DNA from: Welwitschia mirabilis
Lineage: Eukaryota > Gnetophyta > Gnetopsida > Welwitschiales
NCBI GenBank assembly: GCA_051453625.1
Contig: JBOZIK010000001.1
Coordinates: forward strand, 229,502,628 to 229,558,748
Length of the DNA: 56,121 nt
Reading direction: 5' to 3'
The position numbers and the translations under genes are program-made. Positions 11,578 through 22,150 of the stretch are shown piece after piece. How positions within the stretch are numbered: position 1 is the stretch's first letter; each line of letters begins with the position of its first letter. Below the pieces are notes generated by a model. That model worked only from the letters and a program-made list of their open reading frames with translations, was not told where the DNA came from and did no database searches.

Positions 11578-13419
11578 ACAGCTTAAGCATTCCTTCAACT
11601 TCACAAGTCAGCAGCAGATCCACTACTCCCGCTCAGATTGGTTCCTGACAAGACAGTCAAAGATGTTCCTCTCTTCCAATGAGAACCAAGAGGGATCACC
11701 CTAAAGACGCCATCTTAAGTGATCCTTCTGAAGGAACCACTACTAGAAGTGGTAAGCACATCAACCAAAGTTTCCTTTCTTTTTTATCTAACATTGAACC
11801 AAAGCCTTTTCAGGAAGCAGAAAACAACGAGTCATGGATGTTAGCCATGCAAAAGCAACTTAATTAGTTTGAACAGAACAAAGTATGGAACCTAGTCCCT
11901 CGGCCAGAAGGAAAGCTTGTTATTGGTACAAAATGGGTATTCAAGAACAAGGGAGATGAAGGTCATAACATTATTCAGAACAAACCAAGATTGGTATCTC
12001 AAGGATACTGCCAACAAGAAGGGATTGATTACGGTGAGACATTTGCTCCTGTTGCCAAGTTAGAAGCTATCTGTATGTTGCTAGCCTATGCATGTTTTTA
12101 TAGAATAAAATTATTCCAAATGGATGTCAAAAATGCTTTTCTAAATGGATTTATAAATAAAGAGATTTATGTAACTCAACCTCCAGGTTTCACTGATTCT
12201 AAATTTCTTGATCACGTTTATAAGTTAAATAAGGCCCTCTACGGTTTAAAACAAGCCCCTAGAGCTTGGTTCGATAGATTGAATTCCTTCCCTTGAAACA
12301 ATGGTTTTTCAAAGGTAGTGTTGATCCAACTCTGTTTATTAAAAAGGATAGAGAAAACATTCTTATAGCCCAGATCTATGTAGATGATATCATCTTTGAT
12401 TCCACTAAGGACTCTCTTGCTTTGGGTTTTGTCACTCTAACGCAAAATGAATTTGAAATGAGCTTACTAGGAGAATTAAATTTTTTCTTAGGTTTGCAAA
12501 TAAAACAAAAGGAGAATGGAATTTTTATTTGTCAATCTAAGTATGTTCATGATATTCTTGCCAAATATAACATGATTGAATGTAAACAAACCTCAACTCC
12601 TATGTCCACAAGTGTTAAAGAAAGTAAAGATAAACTTGGAAAGAAAGTGGATCAAAAGTTGTATCAAGGTCTCATAGGAAGCTTATTGTATGTCACTACT
12701 AGCCAATTCAACATTGCTTATAGTGTTGGAGTCTGTGCTAGATATCAAGCCGATCCTAGAGAATCGCATCTTACCCATGTTAAAAGGATCCTAAGGTATC
12801 TAAAATCCACTCAGAACTGTGGTCCTTAGTATGATTACAACACGACACTAGATCTAATAGGATACAATGATGCTAATTGAGCAGGTTGTGTCGATGACAG
12901 AAAAAGCACCAATGGTGCTTGTTTCTATATGGGTACCTGTCTGGTATCTTGGTCAAGTAGAAAACAAACCACAACTTCCTTGTCCACTGCTAAAGCTGAA
13001 TGCATAGCTGTAGGAGCGTGCTATATTTGGTTGCTTTGGATGAAGCAAATGATGACTGACTCTGGGGTAAGACCTGACAAAATCAAAATTTATTGTGATA
13101 AGACCAATGCAATAAACATAACCAAGGACCCTGTTCAGCACTTGAGAATCAAACATATAGACATTAGACATCACTTCATTAGGGAACATGTTCAAAATGG
13201 TAATATCTCCCTTGAATACATTCCAACTGATAAACAAATTGCTAACATCATGACTAAGAGCTTAAGTGAAGAAAAATTCATGTTTTTTCGACAACTCGCT
13301 TGGGGAACCACTCCCCTTCAGCATAATTCATGCAAAATTTTCCGACCCTATATTTGTCATCATCTGAAATTTTCTATAGTAAATGCGCCTTCTTTTTTAT
13401 CTATCTTTAGGTCTTCTTC

Positions 13420-13681
13420 GGACATCCCAGTCTTTTAATCGGACGCCCAACTATGAATATCTTATGTTTTGAATCGAATCTTCTTCGAACGTCCCATTCG
13501 TCTCTCTGGACATCCGACTGTTAACTTTTTTTCAAAACCGAGCTATTGCTCGGACTTCTCGCTTCGTGCATCCGGACGTCCGAGAGAAATTTTTATATGA
13601 GTGGGTTTTTTAAAACCCGGATATCTCAACTTAAAAAGCCGAATGTCCGACCGTGACGCGAACGCAAACCCGCGGATGCCC
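13420..13681. repeat. Internal palindrome array between pol and aORF (element A)
   Basis: GGACGTCC-type sites start at 13420, 13441, 13487, 13508, 13552, 13574, 13619, 13641 and 13674. The spacings are 21, 46, 21, 44, 22, 45, 22 and 33 bp. Pair spacing matches the LTR arrays, but the gap between pairs is about 10 bp longer. A TATA-like box follows at 13691-13699 and then a pyrimidine-rich leader up to the aORF start. Confidence 0.85.
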
Positions 13682-13690
13682 CATTGTGTT

Positions 13691-13699
13691 TATAAAATA
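13691..13699 (+). promoter_or_regulatory. TATA-like box upstream of the element A aORF
   Basis: TATAAAATA lies about 100 bp before the aORF ATG and just after the palindrome array. The stretch from it to the ATG is rich in CT. A promoter role is inferred from position only. Confidence 0.4.
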
Positions 13700-13796
13700 C
13701 ATTTGCTTTTTTCATTCCTCTCATTCTTCCTTTCTCATTCCTCTCAATTCTCTCTTGCCACCCTAAGCTTTTCTTCCTCTCTCACATCCATCCAGC

Positions 13797-14861
13797 ATGA
13801 TGAAGTCAAAATTTTCAACTTCCAAAAAAGGAAAGGAGCCAGCATCAAAAGCAAATTGGTTTCTTTCTCCTGAACACAAGGAAAATTGGCTTGGGGGCTT
13901 CTCCAAAAGGCCATTAGCTCCAGAGAGAATCATAGACTTCCACTCCTTCTGTCATGAGCACAGATTAGAGCCCAAATTTGCAAAACAAGGCTGGATGTAT
14001 GCTCTCAGTCCGGATACTCGAGCTTCAGTGAAAATGGTATGATTATTTTACTGTAATGGCATTCTTTATAAGAGCAATTAGAAGTTAGTCTCCAATGTAT
14101 ATGGAAGGACTGTTGAAGTAGATTTGGAAACTATTTCATTAATTACTAGTTTTCCAAATGATGGTTTCTTTAGAGAGAATAACTCGGTAGCCTCCCTTCA
14201 AGACGAAGTTTCTAAAGATGTTATTACAGAAGAATTATGTGGTAAAAGGGTTAACTGGCAAGCTAATATTCCAACCAATCAATTAAAGCCTTTTTACCGA
14301 GTTACTTTTAGAACTCTACAAAAAACTTGGTTCCCAAGCTCGGGCACAAGGATGAAGTGTCACCCCTTTGTGCATATATTATGTTTTGCTTAGGCACGTG
14401 CGATAAAATCAACTTTTGTAAATTTATTATGTATTATATTAGTCAGTTTTTCGTGGCCAATCACTCCAGTACACCATTCGAGGGCTTAATTACAGCTATT
14501 CTAGAAAACCATCAGTTCATTCTTCAGAAAGATGAAGAGTTAGTGAAGGTACCGAAGCCACTTGGATCATTTTCTCTAAAGAAAATGAATATTTTCTCAG
14601 AAGTTGTTGGACATTCACACCCTCGAAGAAGAAGCAGCGCACAGAAGAAGGGTCTAGATCAGAACCAATCTCAAATGAGTTTATCTATAGAGCTATTCAG
14701 AGTCTACAAAAGCTTCAGTAGATAAATTAAACAAGAAGGTAGCTCACAAGGTCTTTGGACTCTCCGCTTTTGGACTGGATATTCACTCCGAATCAGAAAA
14801 AGAAGAAGAAGCTCCAGGAGAACATGCATCCTCTTCCCATCATGTTGACTCTTCTGACTAG
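13797..14861 (+). pseudogene. Element A extra ORF (aORF), Transposase_32-like, frameshifted
   Basis: This post-pol gene is shared by elements A, B, D, F and (N-terminus only) H. It starts MMKSKFSTSKKGKEPAS and has the signature WFL...HKENW..FSKRPLAPER. The middle part carries VYGR-VDLE and LKPFYRV, then VPKLGHKDEVSPLCAYIMF, INFCKFIMYY and GLITAILENHQF. The C-terminal tail is FGLSAFGLDI followed by Glu/Ser-rich residues. The order of motifs resembles the plant transposon protein domain (Pfam Transposase_32, PF20167), where a G-INLG-type helix is followed by an LITALC-type stretch. That comparison is from memory. There is no signal peptide or clear membrane segment, so it is not envelope-like. 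Stops near 14040 and a frameshift near 14330 break it. Confidence 0.75.
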
Positions 14862-14950
14862 ACTTTTTGTCCTCCATCCTCTATCTCTTCTTCTCCTTTT
14901 TTATTGTTTTCTCTCCTATCATAGCTCTCATCTTTTGTATTTTCAATGAT

Positions 14951-15302
14951 GACAAAGGGGTAGAATATTTTGTGTATCTAACATTGCAAACTCTCTGATG
15001 TAAATTTCAAAACCGGTTAATACAATCAGTTTCCCTTATGTAAATTTTCAACTTATACTTTTCTGGTTATCTCGTATATTATTTTGGCACAATTTCTCTT
15101 TTTCATATTGAAACAAATGACAGGTATCTAAGCATGATTTATAGCTATTAATAGTTTTCTCTCTAACCCTATATTAGATGCATATATATAGTTGTCTTGG
15201 ATCAAGTGTGTTGAGCAGATAAATTCAATTAAACCAAATGTTATACTAAGGGGGAGCATTCATCCTGCTTCTCGTAATTGTCATCATTGAAAAGAGGGAG
15301 AT
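14951..15302 (+). other. Element A 3' region with three purine tracts
   Basis: GACAAAGGGGTAGAAT (distal, 14951), AAGGGGGAGC (middle, near 15248) and GAAAAGAGGGAGA (proximal, 15289-15302, touching the LTR). The proximal one is the polypurine tract that should prime plus-strand synthesis. Repeated PPT copies are a described Sirevirus trait. Confidence 0.7.
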
Positions 15303-16305
15303 TGTTAAGTAAAGATCCATTTCAATGATGAGCAATAGAACCTAACCAAGAACACAGACTCAGTTCAAGAACATTGTCATGCGAATCAAATATCTTAGGC
15401 CAAGCATTAAAAATGATGGGATGTCTGTCTTTTGCCTAGGACGTCCAAACTTGTATGCAGCAAGATGTACTAGGACGTCTGGCCCCTTAATCCAGGCGTC
15501 CAGACCTATACACAGATAAATATATTGGAATGTTCACCCATCAATCCGAGATGTTCAGGCTTGTAATCTGTATTTTATACTAAGACGTCCGAGTCTCTTA
15601 ACCATGACGTCCGAACCCTATCTCAGTTTTCTATCATAAAAGATCTTTAAAAGTGGGACATTTGGCATTTTCTCTTGGGACGTCCAGTCAACTATCCATT
15701 GCCGTGAGAAAAACATTTCAGATGAACGTTGTCCATAAATCTTAAAGGATAAACGGCTAAGAGTTGGAAATGCAATTGCTTTCTCATCAAATCAAGGCGT
15801 CCTTAGGGTTTTCTCTGATGAAAAACCTTGTATATAGTCAAGTTCAAAATTTTTGAAAGTCATCTAACTATTGAAAACGCTATCATTGTATATTTGATTT
15901 AAAACTTTCTTGTTGATCGGATCTGATCTGAACTATTGCTTATTATTCTCTCCAATTGTAATCTATGCTAATGAATCCAAGCACTTAGGCTTACACATTA
16001 TTAAGCTTCTTCCTATCATTCTTTGTGTTGCTCAAACAAGAGCAAGCTCTGTGATTGTAACCCTAGCTAAAGGGTGGTTGTACTAAAAGGATTTTTTGAT
16101 TAAAGGAACCAAAAGGCTGAAGGCTTGTGCTGCCTCTTGTGGGTGGAGTAGGCTTGAAGAGCTGAACCATTGTAAATCTGGTAGTTTTTTTTGTGCATTG
16201 TTTAAGTTTCTGGTTCTGTACTTATTTGATCTAATTATTGTTTTAATTTTTCAAGTTAAGTTAAAAAACCTATTCCCCCTTCTAGGGTGTTTTACGATCC
16301 TAACA
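15303..16305 (+). repeat. Element A 3' LTR
   Basis: 1003 bp, TGTTAAGTAAAG...CGATCCTAACA, followed by the GTCTT duplication. It holds the palindrome array at 15418-15690 and a TATA-like TATATAG at 15831-15837. The region 16030-16200 (CAAGAGCAAGCTCTGTG..., GTGGGTGGAGTAGGC) matches the R/U5 part of the other LTRs in the window. Confidence 0.93.
15418..15690. repeat. Palindrome array in the element A 3' LTR
   Basis: Sites lie at about 15418, 15439, 15473, 15494, 15527, 15548, 15592, 15615, 15657 and 15679. The spacings alternate between 21-23 and 33-44 bp. The intact GGACGTCC form appears at 15439 and 15679, and most others are TpG or CpA forms. Confidence 0.85.
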
Positions 16306-18289
16306 GTCTTATCCTCACACATATGCAACCTAACCACAACGATCTAAGAGGCAATGGTGTTGAAATAGTAAAGATAAGTAATGATGGATTCATTTACCTA
16401 TGGTCTCTCGCTATGAACTTTTTGATGGAAGAAGAAACAACTGATGACAGTTTGCCTAAATGAGCAATTTCAATCTATAGCAGAACATGGCTACTTGTAA
16501 CCATTGTTTCATAATAGTTGCAAATTCTTTATCGTTCAATTAATTTCCAAGAATGTTCTTGTCTTCCTCCAAACTACTCTCCTCCTCCATTCAATTTTGA
16601 GCGCAAGTCATCTATAATTAGATAACTTGTAGTTGAGTTAGATCTAAGCTTAAATCATAGTTTAATTCAATGTCATTTAAATATATAAGCCTAGGTCTAG
16701 AGTTTGTATTAGCTCGATTACACTACGCATGCAAAACGATTCTTAGTAGCCAAAAGTCCTTGGGGTTTCATACAAAATCAAACCCTTTTTAATCTTCTCT
16801 AACCCAGTGTTACTATAGGCAACACTACCTTTGTGTAAGTTTGTGCTTGTAATTTTACATTAAATCAAATCAGACTCTCTGACTTGTAGTCTCACCTATT
16901 CCTAACAATTCATGAATAAAGCACATCTAGATCTGAACTTGAACTTTTAAATAGATCCCTCAAGAAGTTGTCTCCTTATACCTCCTTTCTTTCAACGTTT
17001 CACAATTCTAGTACTCTAGTAGCTCAATAACTGGCCTTAATTCCTAGATAGTTTGTTACCTCCAAGCCATCCACTTTTGTTTCAATTTGTTTGAACCTCA
17101 CCTTTGGTTAAATTCTAAGTTGTTCATTTACAGCTCATCTCTTCTTACTTAGAAGTGAGTTGAATTTGTTACAAAAAAATGCAAGGGAAACCAATAGAGC
17201 AACAGTAGGTTAAACGCACACAGATTAATTGAAACTAAAACATTTTTTTATTATATCTGTAAGAGTAATTAACCTAACCCTTATGACAAGCCCTACTAAG
17301 GTTTTTAACAAATGGATGAGCATGAATTTTCAAGCTTGAGGTTTATTTCAAAGCCCAAAATGATGAGATGAGAAGGTTTTTGTGGGTTCACAACAATTAA
17401 ATAGAAAACACAAAATAGAGAAATAAATTGTGATAATAAAATAAACACCTTCCAAAGTTGTAATAAAAATATGCAAAAGGTGCTAAAAATGCAGAAATGA
17501 CATAATTTGCAGCACAATAAAAAGCTCCTTTATTACTAAAATAGCATCCTAGAGGGCCCATGTGTGCCCAATATATTTTGGAGTGATTGCAAAGTGATTG
17601 CTCTTTAGGTTTGTAGATGATGGATGGATGATAAGGTTAACAATTAAGGGTTTCAAGAGAAGATTTTTAGCTAAAGCTCGATAGGAGATGAAGGGTAGCA
17701 ATAATAGCTTGGATTATGGAAGAATGATCAAATTGGCATTATGGATTCCAAATGAGGTTTTAATTGCCTATTTTAGAGTTATTTAGAGTCTTAGGAAACT
17801 TGCAACTTGGCAAAATGTGATGGGCAAATGAAATGAGACTTTCATAGGGTTTATAAAGTTCAAACTTTTTGTTAAAAGCTCCTTAGAGCTTCCGATGGAG
17901 TTTAAATTCTCTACCATAGTTTTGGATTCTCTGCTTTTGAACATGGCTAAGTGTTGGGCTTTCAGCATTTTGGATGAGATAATGGAGTTTTTCGAAAGTC
18001 AATGAGCTAGGCCAAGAGGTTGTGACTGTGAAGACATGACTTACGATGCCACATTTGTAGGGACATTAAAATTACATCTCATAATACCCATCAAAGACAC
18101 CATGGGCCTATTGGACAAACATCAAGTTACAACATCGTTTTACAATACTCCTTCGAAAAAATGTTTAAAGTACTAAAAATCCTATATCACTGTTAGACAG
18201 TCCATGTAAAACAGATGAGTTTGTAACATTTCTTTGTGATATCACCGTAACATTAAATGAAGAAGTTGAAAAGATCAAAAATAATTGTA
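16306..18289. other. No recognised gene; DNA into which element A inserted
   Basis: This resumes the sequence broken at 7147. Stops are frequent in all frames, AT-rich tracts occur near 17230-17530, and the only open frames (for example 17305-17517 minus) are short and hydrophobic without family features. Confidence 0.55.
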
Positions 18290-19270
18290 GCTCTTTTTGG
18301 CCAAAGCTGTGCTTCAAAGTCTGTGCTCTTTTTGGTGCAGGGTTTTTATTCTTCCCAAAAAGGTAATAGCTGAAATTGATGCACTATGCAGAAAATTCCT
18401 CTGGACAGGGTCATATGTTCAAACCAAGAAGGCTCCTATAGCATGGCATCACCTGGTGAAGCCAAAACTAGTAGGAGGTTTGGGCCTGATTGATTCCATC
18501 TTGATGAACAAAACCCTGATTTTGACTCAGTTGTGGGATTTGGCACTCAAAAAAGACAGTTTGTGGGTCAAATGGTGTCATGAATATTATTTTAAAGACA
18601 CATGTATTTGGTGCTAATAGGAGAAACAGAAGACATCCTAGATTATAAAAAAATTACTGAAACTCAGACGACAAGTTGGATCTTGCATAGATCTTACAAA
18701 TGAAGCCTTGGTATGGAATGCACCTGGAACGCCTTTCTCCACCTCCTCCACTTATGCACAGCTCTGTGGACAGGCCCCCAAAGTTGAGTAGTACTCCCTT
18801 GTATGGAACAAGTATACCATACCAAAACATTCTTTCATTTCATGGCTAGTATGCAATAACAAGCTAAATGCCAAGGTTAGACTGCTCAAATTCGGAGTTC
18901 AGATTGATCCCACATGTGGTTTATGTGGTCTGGCTGAAGAGACAAGGGAACATATGTTCTTTGAATGCCCTCCATGCTTTGATTTACTCCATTCTGCCAT
19001 GAACCTGGTACACTTGCAACCCCCTTCAACTTCTTGGACTGTTTTGACGCAGTGGATAAAGCAAAGATTCAGATCTAGATCCACACATCACAGCATCGTC
19101 AAGTCCCTGATCACAACCTGCAGTTATCATATCTGGCAAGGAAGGAACGCAAAACTGTTCAGACATACAAACTTCAAGATTCAACATAGAACCAATGAGA
19201 TCAAAACACAGCTAAAGATCAAGCTTTCATCCATTCAGAGGATGAAAGACACTCACAAGAACTGAATGTG
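18290..19270 (+). pseudogene. 3' part of a plant L1-type LINE ORF2
   Basis: The first open part (18297-18617) has FLWTGS.....APIAWHHLVKPK-GGLGL, typical of the region after the reverse transcriptase core in plant non-LTR elements. After frame breaks, 18820-18965 gives the zinc-binding zf-RVT type motif: KHSFISWLVCNNKLNAKVRL, then CGLCGLAEETREHMFFECP. A conserved tail (HIWQGRNAKLF) ends near 19265. The RT core and endonuclease are absent, as expected for a 5'-truncated LINE copy. No poly(A) tail is seen nearby. Confidence 0.85.
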
Positions 19271-19569
19271 GTGTCAGAAAATGGGCATTTCACCTCAATT
19301 CATGAAAAGATGAATTTGATCAAGCACTTGATTCAGTACTCGATTTTTCCTGAAATCGAGCTAAAGGACATCATTCAGGAAGCTCTTTAACGCAGGGGCA
19401 TCAGACCTCCTGAGGCATCCTCCACGATTTCACCTCATACGAGCAACCCCAAGCATGTCGCCCCTATAGCGCGGACCAATTGATCTAAGTAGGGTCCGTC
19501 TAGTTTTTACTTCAGAACTGTCAGAACTGCGTTCTGATGGTTTTCAGGTGTATCCCTTCAGAACTGTCA
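19271..19569. other. Sequence after the LINE fragment, no gene
   Basis: It is slightly more GC-rich than its surroundings. It holds a short imperfect direct repeat of TTCAGAACTGTCAGAAC (near 19512 and 19557). It may be LINE 3' UTR or flanking DNA. Confidence 0.4.
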
Positions 19570-19930
19570 GAACACTTTGTAAAACACAAGAATTTAAGTG
19601 GTTTTGTCTCAGCATACTCCACTATCAAGGTGAAATCTATATCCTTCTCCTCGATTCCCATAAATCATTTGAAGTTGTTGTGCACTTGTTGATTTTAGGT
19701 TGATCAAGAACCTTTCCCACAACTTTGAACACTTTTGAGGCTCAGGCTCAACCTTTACAACAATGGAGAAGATAAAGATGTGTGCCTATTGCACTGATTC
19801 GACCCTATGGTGGTCTTAAAAGATTAGAATCTCAAAAGGTCAGCTTAATATCAAACTTTCTAGGGAAGACTGAATATAAACTACAGCATTAGAAAGACTT
19901 CTAGAAAAAAGTGAGAAGAACATCTCAACT
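19570..19930 (-). repeat. LTR fragment of the element G family
   Basis: The part at about 19670-19830 matches 25915-26040 inside the element G LTR (shared landmarks GAACCTTTCCCAC, TTTACAACAATGGAG, GTGCCTATTGCA). No LTR terminus is present at either side, so this is a broken copy. Confidence 0.6.
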
Positions 19931-19943
19931 TCGATTTAGCATA

Positions 19944-20334
19944 TGTTGAATGCAGGAGAACTTCCTAATTATTGCAGATTTATCAACAAGAATGCAGCAA
20001 AACAAAACAAAACAGCAAGCAAAAGAAAAGAATAACATACCAATTTATGTGGTTCGAGCCCTTTTTACCCTATGTCCACGAGAAGCAATGCAGAGTTCTA
20101 TTGATAGTTTAGAAGCAAAGTGTCAAGACACTTACAGATGACCCTCAACTAGGTTTAAATAAGCTTAGGGTTAGGATTTCAAGCCAATGTTATTTTTATC
20201 ATTTATTCCTCTTTTTAATAAATCATTCCAAGGGAGTTAACACCCTAACTTCCCTTTTCAACATTCAAAGAGAGGTCAATGTTAAAGCATAACATTATAA
20301 CATAAAATAACAAATTTGGCTTCACATATCAACA
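19944..20334 (-). repeat. 3' LTR of a Tork/Tnt1-like copia remnant
   Basis: On the minus strand it starts TGTTGATATGTGAAGCC and ends CTGCATTCAACA. It is 391 bp and preceded by the purine tract TCAAGTGGGAGAG. It differs from the 1-kb LTRs elsewhere and has no palindrome array. Confidence 0.75.
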
Positions 20335-20349
20335 CTCTCCCACTTGACG

Positions 20350-21060
20350 ACAAATTTCTTATGCCTTCAAGATCACCTCTTTATGCAACTCAAGAGATGC
20401 AATGCCTTCCAAAGCCTCCAAATCAGTAATCTTGGAGTCCAACACAATCCACACAAGTGTAATGCTTGCAGCCATTTACAGCCTTTGTGAGGGAATCAGC
20501 AAGATTATCTTCTATTCTAACTTTAACAATATGACCTCCTTCTCCACCACATCCTGAATGAAGTGATATTTCACATCAATATGCTTTGTTCAGGCATGAA
20601 ATGTGCATTCTTAACCAAGTGTACAGCACTCTCGCTATCACAATAAATGATATACCTAGTTTGAAAAAGACCAAACCACTCAAGCATGCTCCTCCATCAA
20701 ATCATTTCCTTGGTTATCTCAGTCAAAGCCATATACTTTGCCTCTGTGATATTCAAAGTTATATCACTCTAAAGAGGTGACATCCAACTAACAATCCCCC
20801 TCTAAATGTAAATACATAACTGTAGCAGATTTCCTGGTATCTCCACAACTTGCAAAATTGGCATCAAAGTAACCAAGAACCTTCAAGCTACAATCACCAA
20901 AGCACAAAGAATGATTCTGAGTGCCTTTCAAGTATCACAAAATCCACTTCACTGCTTCTCAATGTGTCCTTCCAGGATTACTCATTTACTTGGAAACAAC
21001 TTGCTACATGGTCAAGATCTAGTCTAGTGTAAAGCATGGCATACACGAGACTACCAACTT
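20350..21060 (-). pseudogene. Tork-like copia RT/RNase H remnant
   Basis: The minus strand reads, with many breaks, GSLVYAMLYTRLDLDHVAS, then VLGYFDANFASCGDTRKSAT, a YCDSESAVHL-like stretch, and NLADSLTKAVNG before the 3' LTR. These are the end of RT and the RNase H domain of a Tnt1/Tork-type copia. Everything upstream of the RT end is replaced at about 21060 by element H sequence, so this is a chimeric junction. Confidence 0.8.
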
Positions 21061-21240
21061 CTTGTGGCCTTCAGAAATGAACCAAGTATCTTCTAAAGAT
21101 CTTATTGCCTCTTTTCCCTTTCTTTTTACAGCCAGCTTGGTTGTCCCCATTGCAAAATAAGAGCTTGAATTCACGAGAAGAAGAATGAAAAATGCAAGAG
21201 AAAGTATAAGAAATGATTCTGAAATGAAAGAAAACAAGGG
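21061..21240 (-). pseudogene. Element H aORF, N-terminal fragment
   Basis: The minus-strand frame starts MGTTKLAVKRKGKEAIRSLE and continues TWFISEGHKKL. It matches the aORF N-terminus of element B (RKGKE...EWFL...HRKSW). It ends abruptly at the Tork-like junction after about 35 codons. It shows that element H also had the extra ORF. Confidence 0.65.
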
Positions 21241-21289
21241 TTAAACCCTTTGAAAAGGAGGCGAACAAAGCACATGCGTTCTGCATTAC

Positions 21290-21620
21290 ATGAAAGGCCA
21301 GACGTCCAGGTGCGAAAGTCGGATGTTCGAGCTTTAACTCGGATGCAAAACCCAAAAAAAAAATTCCAAACGTCTAGGTGCAAAGAAGGGACATCCGAGC
21401 AAAAACTCAGGAAAAAGTTAAGACCAAGAAGGCCGAATTTTCAAGGAGGAACGGGAGGACATCCACGAGTTAACATTTAAAAAAAAAAATTAATCCAAGA
21501 AGGTCGGACATCCAAGAAGAGAGGTGGGACAACCAAGAGTTAACTCGAGTTTCATGAACAAAAATTTGGAACGTCTAAGAAAAAAGGACAGTACATCTGG
21601 CATTATTTCGGATGTACAGG
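21290..21620. repeat. Internal palindrome array of element H
   Basis: Degenerate GGACGTCC-type sites (AGACGTCC, GGATGTTC, AAACGTCT, GGACATCC, AGGACATCC, GGACATCC, GAACGTCT, GGATGTAC). They occupy the place expected between pol (right) and aORF (left) on the minus strand. Confidence 0.7.
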
Positions 21621-21719
21621 ATTTAACAAAAACGCTTAAAAACAGAGATAGGACTAAAAACTATTTACAGAAACAAAAAGTACAAAATATCAACATATTG
21701 TACAAGATTAATTTATAAT

Positions 21720-21850
21720 GAAACATGGAGTCCTACCTCAGGGGGATTTACCCCAATGCTCAAATTTTGTCTTAGGTCCTTGAATCTTTGCTCGTCAAGA
21801 GCCTTTGTCATAATATCTGCAATCTATCTGTTGAAACTCGATTCTTATCA
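21720..21850 (-). pseudogene. Element H pol C-terminus
   Basis: On the minus strand the reading around ADIMTKALDE(Q)RF-type sequence is the end of copia RNase H, which normally precedes the pol stop codon. Only about 40 codons remain. Confidence 0.6.
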
Positions 21851-21879
21851 TTAGAACAGGTAACCTAGTACAGAAAACT

Positions 21880-22150
21880 GCGTGTGGGGCCAGACGTCTC
21901 ATTTCATAGGTCGGACACCTCATCTTCAACTCTATTGCATAGAGCTAACTTGGACTCGAACATCCCAGACCAAGATGCCAGACAGCCTAGTTTGAATTTA
22001 GTCTTGTGCTCATTATGTTATCAGGCTCGGACGTCCCAGTGAGAAAGGTCGGATGTCCTAGTATAGATTTGACCTTAAATTAGCTTTTGTTCTCAAGGTT
22101 GTTCTTCATCTAGTTTAAAGTGCTAATTCGTGTTCATCATTGAAACTAAG
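21880..22150 (-). repeat. LTR fragment misplaced between pol and gag of element H
   Basis: It carries AGACGTCT, GGACACCT, GAACATCC, GGACGTCC and GGATGTCC sites. It ends in GTTCATCATTGAAAC, which is the reversed LTR-start region of this group. LTR sequence should not lie between pol and gag, so the region was rearranged by recombination or deletion. Confidence 0.6.

Larger units (their letters stand above)
9983..13320 (+). pseudogene. Element A pol (PR-IN-RT-RH)
   Basis: The protease catalytic triplet DSG is intact at 10004-10012 (LDSGCSRQMTGD). GAG-pre-integrase and zinc-binding HHCC motifs follow (HRRLGHMN near 10388, CESCMKGK near 10492). The integrase core keeps its two Asp residues (HMDLVGP near 10698; SDHGGEF near 10887). 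The third acidic residue is lost: the expected VAERKN reads VAK-stop-KN at 10995-11000. The RT has GTKWVFKNK, QMDVKNAFLNG and YVDD (12377-12388). The RNase H part has DDRKST, AKAECIAVGA and YCDKTNAI. Stops fall mostly at Trp, Gln and Arg codons. Two 100-N gaps (10530, 11478) lie inside. Confidence 0.92.
7148..16305 (+). mobile_element. Element A: full-length Sirevirus-like Ty1/copia retrotransposon, decayed
   Basis: The 9.16-kb element is flanked by the 5-bp duplication GTCTT (7143-7147 and 16306-16310). Its LTRs start TGTTAAGTAAAGATCC and end CGATCCTAACA. Order: 5' LTR (partly N), gag, PR-IN-RT-RH pol, an internal palindrome array, the extra ORF, three purine tracts, 3' LTR. All three coding parts contain stops and frameshifts, so it is not autonomous. 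Five internal gaps reduce certainty about the coding state. Confidence 0.93.

Noticed and set aside
11395-11660. Real 80-bp tandem duplication in the integrase linker
   Set aside because: The two copies flank a 100-N spacer exactly, as do shorter duplicates at two other gaps, so an assembly overlap is more likely.
12953-13237. 94-codon minus-strand frame
   Set aside because: Shadow of the RNase H coding strand in element A.
13797-14861. Envelope-like gene
   Set aside because: The position after pol suggested it, but no copy shows a signal peptide, a clear membrane anchor or glycosylation-rich ectodomain.
18297-18617. Host gene
   Set aside because: Matches the post-RT region of plant LINE ORF2 and is followed by the LINE zf-RVT motif.
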